Shown here: positions 1-5,219 of the stretch, piece after piece
Layout of the letters: every line of letters begins with the position of its first letter
Position numbering within the stretch: position 1 is the stretch's first letter
Assembly (NCBI GenBank): GCA_002380675.1
Contig: DFWB01000197.1
Coordinates: 1 to 8,283, forward strand
Source of the DNA: Akkermansiaceae bacterium UBA4145
GTDB lineage: Bacteria; Verrucomicrobiota; Verrucomicrobiia; Verrucomicrobiales; Akkermansiaceae
Length of the DNA stretch: 8,283 nt
Direction of reading: 5' to 3'
Position numbers and translations under genes: made by a program
The notes under the pieces: model-generated
The model's database searches: none
What the model saw: only the letters and a program-made list of their open reading frames with translations
Told to the model about the DNA's origin: nothing

Positions 1-30
1 GGGCGCTATCCCAAGCATGAGTGGAGGTAG
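1..30 (+). CDS. C-terminal tail of an upstream gene, possibly HrpB-type ATP-dependent helicase (partial)
   Basis: Reading frame 1 is open from the window edge and ends in TAG, giving the nine-residue tail GRYPKHEWR. The short pattern RYPKH-x-W resembles the conserved C-terminal block of HrpB-type DEAH-box RNA helicases (RYPKHxWPxDP), here ending soon after the Trp. This is only a motif resemblance over nine residues recalled from the family; the other two frames cannot be excluded. If right, the next gene (GTG at 94) lies 63 bases downstream on the same strand. Confidence 0.35.
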   Translation, partial: GRYPKHEWR

Positions 31-77
31 GAGCGGAAGGTCAGGGGCATCTATTTGGTGTCAGAACAACTGGCAAT

Positions 78-85
78 GAGGTAGG
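78..85 (+). promoter_or_regulatory. Ribosome binding site fixing the GTG start at 94
   Basis: GAGGTAGG lies eight bases before GTG 94. The nearer ATG at 76 runs into a TAG after two codons, so GTG 94 is the only well-placed start. This is the clearest Shine-Dalgarno in the window and contrasts with the minus-strand genes. Confidence 0.55.
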
Positions 86-93
86 ATCAGGCT

Positions 94-807
94 GTGTCGC
101 GGTTGATTCTGCTCATTTCCCTGGTTCCGATCATTCTTTCCGTGGTGATAAGAAAGCTGTTCTGTGACCGTGGTGTTCGCTCTGCAGGTGATGCGAAGAC
201 CTCCCGGACTGGTCGGGAGTTGGCTGACATCCTTCTTTCCAAGGCAGGGATTGCGAGTCAGGTTGAAATTGAGGAAAAACGCCGGGCAGAGGTCAAGGTT
301 GGGAAGTCCGTCAGGCTGATCCTCACCAAGCGTCTGGCCGAATCCACCAATGTTCTGGCGTTAGGAGAGGTGGCTCTTCTTTGCGGGCATGCTCTGGTGG
401 CTACAAGTAATCCCGATCTTCTCAAATGGCGACAATGGGCAGTGAAGTTCAGCTTTGCCTTTCCGATCTTCAGTGTGGTGGTTCTGGTGTTCGCTGTGGT
501 GGTGGCAAAGATTCCAGCCGGGCTTGGGTTGGCTTTTGCGGCCGCAGCACTGGGAGCGGGAAGTCTTTTCTCACTGCTCTCGCTGCAGGTTGAGGTGCAG
601 GGCGCAAGAATGATGGCAACCATCATCGATGAATCTCGCGTCTTCCCGCGCTTGAGAGAAAGTGAAGCAGTCGCTCGGGCATGCAAGTCGCTCGCCTACA
701 AGCAGGCTGTACCCGGGGCCATTGAGATCCTGATGGGAAGAGATATGGAGCGCAAGATTGCCAAGGAGGTTGGTCGCCGGGTTGCGGGAAAGGTTCTCCG
801 TCGCTGA
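94..807 (+). CDS. YugP-family (Zn_peptidase_2) membrane protein with degenerate metal-binding motif
   Basis: A 237-residue protein. The GTG start is supported by a good Shine-Dalgarno-like GAGGTAGG at 78-85, eight bases upstream. Layout follows the YugP family of membrane neutral zinc metallopeptidases: an N-terminal membrane segment (about residues 3-20), a TGRELAD block (39-45) matching the family's TGxxxA helix, a soluble part, then two hydrophobic segments (about 120-139 and 142-163) followed by LQVEV (164-168), which matches the family's LPVEFDAS. The expected catalytic HEVGHAL is replaced by LLCGHAL (95-101), keeping only the second His. The DHYD-like block normally just upstream is also absent. 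I infer a membrane pseudoprotease with an unknown, perhaps scaffolding, role. It ends 13 bases before the convergent lipoprotein gene. Family assignment is moderate because identity is low; loss of activity is inference. Confidence 0.6.
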   Translation: MSRLILLISLVPIILSVVIRKLFCDRGVRSAGDAKTSRTGRELADILLSKAGIASQVEIEEKRRAEVKVGKSVRLILTKRLAESTNVLALGEVALLCGHALVATSNPDLLKWRQWAVKFSFAFPIFSVVVLVFAVVVAKIPAGLGLAFAAAALGAGSLFSLLSLQVEVQGARMMATIIDESRVFPRLRESEAVARACKSLAYKQAVPGAIEILMGRDMERKIAKEVGRRVAGKVLRR

Positions 808-820
808 TCTTGAGCTAAGC

Positions 821-1669
821 TTACCGCTGGGAGCGGAGAAAGAGCGAGAGTTCCTCGAGTTTGTCGGTGTTGATAAGGTCGACACCGCTTTCGTGGAGGG
901 CCTTCCATGATTCCATCCTATCGGGAACGGCCCAGAAACGAAGGATGCGTCCTTGTTTCCGGGTGCGTTTTACGAATTCCTCGAGACGTTGCCTTTCCTC
1001 GGGTGGGAACGGTCCACGCCCGCGCCATTTGAAGTGATTGGACCATTTGTCACTGATCAAGGGAATCAGATCAGGCGCAGCCGTGCCGCCGAGGTCCCCG
1101 GGTCTACCGTCGAGGGCGCAGTAGCGGGTGTGATCCTTTTCGACCAAGTCCCGTGGCCTCGCCCCGCTGAGGATTGCAGTTACGGGACCCGGGCGGTGTT
1201 CGCCATGTAGAACGGCGGTAAAAAGAGAGCCGTACCTGGTGAGAAGTCGGTCCAAGACAGGGTAGGCTTCATCCCCATCGTCCTTGATATCAATCAGCAG
1301 AATGAATCTTTTCTGACCAGGAAAGACGACTCCCTTGTTTCTCTTGATCCGCTCAGCAAGGGGTTTCAAATACATCTCTTCCAAAGTGCGATCCTTCCGG
1401 ATTCCGAAGCGGGTATGAGCAACGTGAAACTTCTGCCCTCGAAGAAAAATATCTACCTCTACGCTGCAGAATCCCTGATCGAGAGCATCGAGAAGAGGTC
1501 GTTTGTTGAGGTAGTCGTTGTGAGCATGGGCGCGAAGCAGGGGAGAAGGAGGTTCCGTCGGAACTTTTACCTGTTCTCCACACGAGGTGACAGGAATCAC
1601 ACTCACAAAGAGCGTCATCAATAAGACAGAATTGGTGAGAAAATGCGGGAGCATATGCCTGAATTGCAT
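821..1669 (-). CDS. Lipoprotein of the PI-PLC-like / glycerophosphodiester phosphodiesterase superfamily (AIM6-like)
   Basis: A 282-residue TIM-barrel phosphodiesterase-like protein. The N-terminus has a hydrophobic stretch (about 10-27) ending in VTSC with Cys30, a plausible lipobox, so a membrane-anchored lipoprotein outside the cytoplasm is likely. Superfamily motifs appear in order: AHAHNDY (47-53; His48 and His50 candidates), SVEVDIF (69-75; Glu71 and Asp73 as metal ligands), VAHT (83-86; second catalytic His85), LLIDIKDD (124-131), RFWAVPD (244-250) and DLINTDK (264-270). This set is typical of bacterial proteins annotated as phosphatidylinositol-specific phospholipase C/GDPD family, similar to yeast AIM6. 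The substrate cannot be told; a glycerophosphodiester or similar phosphodiester is expected. The start is uncertain: ATG 1669 has no Shine-Dalgarno and Met6 (ATG at 1654) is an alternative; both keep the signal peptide. It lies 44 bases downstream of the tRNA on the same strand. Confidence 0.8.
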   Translation of the reverse strand: MQFRHMLPHFLTNSVLLMTLFVSVIPVTSCGEQVKVPTEPPSPLLRAHAHNDYLNKRPLLDALDQGFCSVEVDIFLRGQKFHVAHTRFGIRKDRTLEEMYLKPLAERIKRNKGVVFPGQKRFILLIDIKDDGDEAYPVLDRLLTRYGSLFTAVLHGEHRPGPVTAILSGARPRDLVEKDHTRYCALDGRPGDLGGTAAPDLIPLISDKWSNHFKWRGRGPFPPEERQRLEEFVKRTRKQGRILRFWAVPDRMESWKALHESGVDLINTDKLEELSLFLRSQR

Positions 1670-1713
1670 CGTCCGAAAATTGGGCCCGCGTGGTGTTCAG
1701 GGCAGGAAGGCGA

Positions 1714-1788
1714 TGGTGCTCGGTACTGGATTTGAACCAGTGACTTCATCCGTGTGAAGGATGCACTCTACCACTGAGTTAACCGAGC
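1714..1788 (-). tRNA. tRNA-Val (anticodon CAC), CCA encoded
   Basis: The minus strand folds into a complete cloverleaf. The acceptor is GCTCGGT paired with ACCGAGC over seven perfect pairs. The D arm is ACTC/GAGT with loop AGTGGTA, the anticodon arm CATCC/GGATG with loop TTCACAC, the variable loop AAGTC, and the T arm ACTGG/CCAGT with loop TTCAAAT. The discriminator is A73 and the CCA end is genome-encoded (complement at 1714-1716). Anticodon CAC reads GUG. A35, C36 and A73 fit valine identity. The body without CCA is 72 nt. The gene sits between two minus-strand protein genes, 47 bases after one and 44 before the other, and I see no convincing promoter or terminator of its own. Confidence 0.97.
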
Positions 1789-1835
1789 AGCAGATTTTTG
1801 GTTTAGCGCAGTGATACGAGGGTAGCAAGCGCGGA

Positions 1836-2525
1836 TCATTTCTTAGGGTGCAGGCCCTCGGGCTTACCCTTTTTGATTTCAACCCCGCGAAGGACAATGT
1901 CATCAAAATACCCCTTGTCATCAAAGGACCCAATGCCGACCTGTCCCCAGGTAAAGGTCTTGTCGACGGCCGATTTCACGGGCTTCTCCATATCATCGAA
2001 GTAGACGTCGATTTTTCCAGTCTCGATATCCCTTACGATCTTGAGGTCATGAAACTGTCCGTTTTTCCATGGAATCCCCTCCTTGGTAAGAATGAGGTTT
2101 TTCCGGGCAGCCTGATTGACGATGAAGATCTGGCTCGAGTTAGGGTCGGGCTTTTCGCCAAGGTGGAGGTAATAAAAGTGGGCAGGATCCTGGTAATTAA
2201 AGAAGAAGCAGAGGTCACGATGCCCTCGAGAGGTCTGGGTGGTCTGGATCCGGGCGGTGAGAACGAAGGAGCCCACGATTTTGTCCTTGAGCAAAGCAAT
2301 GCTGTGGGGGCTGCGAAAGGGGGGGCGATATCGGGAGACTCCTAGGAGCTCGTAGACCTGGTTGCCATCCACGGTGGTGAGTTTCCACTTACTATCATCG
2401 GTGGTCTTCCATGCACTGGCATCCTTCGAGAAGTCTTCCTTGTGGATCACTGGGAGTTCTTTTTCGGCCTGAACCGAAAGAAAGGACAGGGCGGATAAAG
2501 CGGTAAGAACGAATGAGAAGCGCAT
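1836..2525 (-). CDS. Secreted DUF1080-like / LamG-type concanavalin-like single-domain protein
   Basis: A 229-residue protein with a Sec signal peptide (hydrophobic 4-18, probable cleavage after SVQA20). The rest is one all-beta domain: DFSKDASAW (31-39), a WKLT strand (47-50), RSPHSIALL (71-79), then VLTARI (88-93), DLCFFFNYQD (104-113), FYYLHLG (117-123), HDLKIVRD (159-166), VYFDD (174-178) and GQVGIGSFDDKGYFDDI (194-210). This is the pattern of the DUF1080 / 3-keto-disaccharide hydrolase group and related concanavalin-like lectin/glucanase folds common in planctomycetes and Verrucomicrobia. A polysaccharide-binding or keto-sugar hydrolase role in the periplasm is inferred only. The open frame extends upstream to 2960 but that part overlaps the DJ-1 gene antisense in frame; ATG 2525 is chosen because it places the signal peptide first. 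No Shine-Dalgarno is visible. It lies 61 bases after the DJ-1 family gene, same strand. Confidence 0.7.
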   Translation of the reverse strand: MRFSFVLTALSALSFLSVQAEKELPVIHKEDFSKDASAWKTTDDSKWKLTTVDGNQVYELLGVSRYRPPFRSPHSIALLKDKIVGSFVLTARIQTTQTSRGHRDLCFFFNYQDPAHFYYLHLGEKPDPNSSQIFIVNQAARKNLILTKEGIPWKNGQFHDLKIVRDIETGKIDVYFDDMEKPVKSAVDKTFTWGQVGIGSFDDKGYFDDIVLRGVEIKKGKPEGLHPKK

Positions 2526-2586
2526 GGTTTTCACGGTTTCAGTGTAGAAGAGATAAGGAGCCCTTGGAAAGGAAGAATAAGGGTGT

Positions 2587-3156
2587 TTAGCCCGCCTTAG
2601 AGGCACGGGCGTCTTCAAGGAGGGAAATCCACGGGCCGACAAAGTGGCCATTGTCATGGTAGGTTCGACCGCTAATGAGGTTTCCATCGATGACACAGGG
2701 TTCATCGACGAAAATGCCCCCGCAGACCTCGAGATCGAACCGGCACTTTGGCACAGTTGCCATCCGCCGGCCTCGGACGCAGTCCGCGAAGGCAGGAATT
2801 TCGACCCCGTGACACACGCTGCCGACTGGTTTGTTTTCGTCAAAGAAGTGTCGGGTAATTCGGACGAGATTCTCGTCGTAGCGGATATATTCGGGGGCGC
2901 GCCCGCCACTGAAGAAGATGCCCAGATAATCGGCAGGGTTGATCTCGCTGAAGGCGACATCGGCCTCTATGGAATACCCTTCCCATTCCCGGGTAATGGT
3001 CCATCCCGGTCGAACCTCGTGGAGGACCATTTGGTAGCGGCGTTTTTCTGGAGCGGCGATCACCGGTTGGAAGCCGCTCTCGATAAGACGGTAGTAGGGG
3101 TAGAGAGTGTCGACAGTTTCAGTGGCGTCACCGACGATGATAAGGACTTGGGACAT
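2587..3156 (-). CDS. DJ-1/PfpI family protein
   Basis: A 189-residue protein, usual length for single-domain DJ-1/PfpI members, with no signal peptide, so cytoplasmic. It begins with the strand MSQVLIIVGD and an acidic TETVD (12-16), matching the conserved Glu region of the fold (E13). YLGIFFSGGRAPEYIR (77-92) matches the PfpI GGRAPE block. The nucleophile elbow is SVCHGVEIPAF (113-123), with Cys115 and His116 as the expected catalytic pair, followed by CVRGRRMAT (126-134). Family members include proteases, glyoxalase-like deglycases and chaperones; which applies here cannot be told. The start ATG 3156 has no Shine-Dalgarno. Neighbours on the same strand are the TIM-barrel sugar isomerase-like gene upstream and the DUF1080-like gene downstream. 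Confidence 0.85.
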   Translation of the reverse strand: MSQVLIIVGDATETVDTLYPYYRLIESGFQPVIAAPEKRRYQMVLHEVRPGWTITREWEGYSIEADVAFSEINPADYLGIFFSGGRAPEYIRYDENLVRITRHFFDENKPVGSVCHGVEIPAFADCVRGRRMATVPKCRFDLEVCGGIFVDEPCVIDGNLISGRTYHDNGHFVGPWISLLEDARASKAG

Positions 3157-3229
3157 GGCGTGAGTGGTGAAGGTAGTGGATCAGTTCAGGAACCGGTGTA
3201 AAGCACGAGCTGCGTTCAAGGGCCGATCC

Positions 3230-4138
3230 TCAAAGGTTCTGCAGGCACTTCTCAAGATAGGATCGGGACCGCTTGATCTCGGCGGTCACCCCGGCGGTGG
3301 AGTTGTGGATGGGGATGCCGCGGGGGAAGGGGTGCATGAAGGGTTCCGTAAAGCCGGTGAAGTTGATGGACTTGAGGCCTTGGAGGAGAGGGGTGAAGTC
3401 GAGAGGTCCGCGGCCGGGCATCTGTAGCAGTTCCTTTTCACGTGGTTGTTTTCGCGAGGATCCAGTTCCGTGCTGCTGCCCGTAGAAGAGGGCAACCTTG
3501 CCGCCAAGCCCGGCAAGAAGGCGGCCCTGCATTTCAGCATTCTGAGGAAGATGATGAGGGGCAAAGGCGAGGGCGAGGTTGGGATGAGTGGCCAACTCTG
3601 TGAACCACTTGATGCCGTCTGGTGTGGCGAGAATCTGGCCGCTATGATTTTCTACTGCAATGGTGACGCCGTGCTCGGCGGCGGCATCAGCATGCGGCTT
3701 CATGCGCTCAATGAATTTTTTGACCTCGGACCTGAGATTTGTTCCTGTTGCTGCCCGGTTGCCGGCGGCGCCACAAACGATGATCTGGCATCCGAAGCGC
3801 TGGGCGACCGGAAATTCGGAGGCGAGGCCGAAGGGGCCGAGTTTGTATTGAGTGAGAACCCCGAGCTTAATCTTATGTTCCGAGAGGAGTTCCTCGAATT
3901 TCGCCAGACCCATCATGGCGACCTGTTCACGATGGTTGGCATGCGGTCGAGGCCAGATATCGATGAAGGATGTCCCGGTTTTGTGGATCTCGGGTAGAAC
4001 CTCGTGAAGGGCGGTGGTCCCATACATTGCGGAGGAGACCAGGTAGTTGAGCTTGAACGAACCGCCGTTATTTCTGGCCCTTAATGATCCGCAGAGAGCG
4101 GCGGCTGAGGCGGTTTGGCAGAGGGTGCGTCTGTTCAC
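3230..4138 (-). CDS. Tat-signal sugar phosphate isomerase/epimerase-like TIM-barrel protein (AP endonuclease 2 family)
   Basis: About 302 residues. With the GTG at 4138 as start the protein begins MNRRTLCQTASAAAL, a compact twin-arginine signal; a GTG nine bases further upstream (4147) would add only Met-Val-Leu. I prefer 4138 because the arginine pair then sits where Tat signals usually have it. The body is a xylose-isomerase-like barrel. Numbered from the upstream GTG, AVENHSG carries Glu166, APHH holds His198/His199, YGQQHGTG holds His226, and FTEPFMHPF near the C-terminus supplies Glu268; these fit the divalent-metal ligands of the family. Such exported proteins in planctomycetes and Verrucomicrobia are annotated sugar phosphate isomerase/epimerase, and their substrates are mostly unknown. 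It diverges from the sialate unit and shares its intergenic region, so a link to sugar use is plausible but unproven. No Shine-Dalgarno is visible. Confidence 0.75.
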   Translation of the reverse strand: MNRRTLCQTASAAALCGSLRARNNGGSFKLNYLVSSAMYGTTALHEVLPEIHKTGTSFIDIWPRPHANHREQVAMMGLAKFEELLSEHKIKLGVLTQYKLGPFGLASEFPVAQRFGCQIIVCGAAGNRAATGTNLRSEVKKFIERMKPHADAAAEHGVTIAVENHSGQILATPDGIKWFTELATHPNLALAFAPHHLPQNAEMQGRLLAGLGGKVALFYGQQHGTGSSRKQPREKELLQMPGRGPLDFTPLLQGLKSINFTGFTEPFMHPFPRGIPIHNSTAGVTAEIKRSRSYLEKCLQNL

Positions 4139-4147
4139 GAGAACCAC

Positions 4148-4153
4148 ATTTTA
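4148..4153 (-). promoter_or_regulatory. Possible -10 box (TAAAAT) for the minus-strand isomerase-like gene
   Basis: On the minus strand TAAAAT matches the sigma-70 -10 consensus at five of six bases and ends nine bases before the preferred GTG 4138. A transcript would then begin almost at the start codon. The -35 partner is poor: TTGCTC lies 20 bases upstream, which is long. Treat as tentative. Confidence 0.25.
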
Positions 4154-4259
4154 AGCGCATCTATCTTTCTGCCGAGCAAGAAGGTGCCCTTTTGCCCGCC
4201 TCTTGAGGTGAGGGATCGGTCTGAATGACTTGAATTGTCGCTCCTGCCCGCCAAGCTCC

Positions 4260-4277
4260 GTCTTTTCCGGAAAAGAC
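4260..4277. promoter_or_regulatory. Perfect 18-bp palindrome, candidate operator of the sialate operon
   Basis: GTCTTTTCC is followed directly by its exact reverse complement GGAAAAGAC, centred between 4268 and 4269, and ends nine bases before the lyase start codon (ATG 4287). A gapless 18-base inverted repeat is the kind of site bound by a dimeric repressor, and the location between transcription start and start codon fits repression. As RNA the same bases could also pair as a short hairpin holding the only Shine-Dalgarno-like GGA (4269-4271) in its right half. No regulator gene is in the window. Confidence 0.5.
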
Positions 4278-4286
4278 ATACAAGTA

Positions 4287-5219
4287 ATGAAGCCTCTTGG
4301 AATGCAGGGTCTTGTGGCCGCGGTGGTAACCCCGATGACTGATGACGGGGAGCTGAACCTCGAGTTGGTTCCCAGGATCGTCGATCATCTCGTAGCTAAT
4401 GAGATCCGGGGAATTTATATCGCGGGGAGTACAGGGGAAGGAATGTCCCTGAGCGATGAGGAGAGGATGGCGACGGCGGCGGCTTATCTCAAGCACTGTA
4501 AGGGACGGCTGAAGGCAGTGGTGCAGGTGGGGCACAACAGTATGAAGGCGGCGGCAGCCTTGGCATCTCATGCTGAAGAATGTGGGGCAGATGCTATTTC
4601 GGCGACCCCCACCGGCTATTTTCAGGCCGAAGGAGAAAGCGGGCTGGTCGGGCTTATGGCTGTTATTGCCGAAGCGGCTCCAGCCACGCCGTTTTATTAT
4701 TATCACATTCCAATACTGTCAGGAGCTTCGATGAATCCCATGAGCTTTACTGAGTTGGCGGCAAAGGAGATTCCAACCTTTTGCGGAATCAAATATACGG
4801 ATGCGGGAACGTCCTACAATCTGTCGTCCCTTCAGAAGGTTGGGCGAGGGCTCGAGTTCCTGAGTGGAACGGATGAAGCGTATCTCCAGTCTCTTGCGCA
4901 GGGCTATGAAGGAGCAGTAGGGAGTACCTATAATTATGCGGCTCCGTTGTATCACCGTGTCAGGAAGGCCTTTGAAAATGGAGACCTCGTGGAGGCGAGA
5001 CTCTGGCAATCCCGTGCGCTCGAAATGCTGGAAGCGATGTTGTCCACTTGTGGGCGGGCCAGTCTTAAGGCGATGATGGCGATGGTGGGTATCGATTGCG
5101 GTCCTGCTCGCCGCCCGATCGAGCCAGCTACCGCAGAGCAACTCTCCGAGCTCCGACGCCGGCTTGAGGCGATGGGCTGGTTTGAATGGATTAATTTGCA
5201 AGATACCGAAGTCTCATGA
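4287..5219 (+). CDS. nanA: N-acetylneuraminate lyase (DHDPS/NAL family)
   Basis: A 310-residue class I aldolase that cleaves N-acetylneuraminate to N-acetylmannosamine and pyruvate in the cytoplasm. The TIM barrel starts at MQGLVAAVVTPM. GSTGEG (47-52) is the pyruvate carboxylate-binding loop, YYYHIPILSG (137-146) carries the catalytic Tyr139, and GIKYTD (167-172) carries the Schiff-base Lys169. FLSGTDEAY (191-199) and GAVGSTYN (209-216) are the segments that separate neuraminate lyases from dihydrodipicolinate synthases and match E. coli NanA closely in pattern. ATG 4287 is chosen because the barrel begins right after it; the frame is open upstream to ATG 4230, but that would add 19 residues unlike the family and read through the palindrome. 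The Shine-Dalgarno is weak. Its stop overlaps the transporter start (ATGA at 5216-5219), so the two are translationally coupled. Confidence 0.9.
   Translation: MKPLGMQGLVAAVVTPMTDDGELNLELVPRIVDHLVANEIRGIYIAGSTGEGMSLSDEERMATAAAYLKHCKGRLKAVVQVGHNSMKAAAALASHAEECGADAISATPTGYFQAEGESGLVGLMAVIAEAAPATPFYYYHIPILSGASMNPMSFTELAAKEIPTFCGIKYTDAGTSYNLSSLQKVGRGLEFLSGTDEAYLQSLAQGYEGAVGSTYNYAAPLYHRVRKAFENGDLVEARLWQSRALEMLEAMLSTCGRASLKAMMAMVGIDCGPARRPIEPATAEQLSELRRRLEAMGWFEWINLQDTEVS

Noticed and set aside
824..836. CCGCT-GGG-AGCGG hairpin near the convergent gene ends, as a terminator
   Set aside because: The stem is only five pairs, it lies inside the lipoprotein's coding end, and there is no T-run on either strand.
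1670..1713. Terminator downstream of tRNA-Val (GCCC...GGGC followed by a short T-run on the minus strand)
   Set aside because: The stem is four pairs with a 12-base loop and intervening bases before TTTT, which is too weak to call.
1697..1933. A 78-codon open frame on the minus strand containing SVVECILHTDEVTGSNPVPS
   Set aside because: This is a translation across the tRNA-Val gene, a well-known false ORF pattern; it has no family resemblance of its own.
2526..2960. N-terminal extension of the DUF1080-like reading frame by 145 codons
   Set aside because: It overlaps the DJ-1 family gene in another frame of the same strand, lacks family similarity, and would bury the signal peptide that starts at Met 2525.
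4199..4208. CCTC-TT-GAGG inverted repeat in the divergent intergenic region
   Set aside because: Four-base arms are expected by chance; it is much weaker than the 18-bp palindrome nearby.
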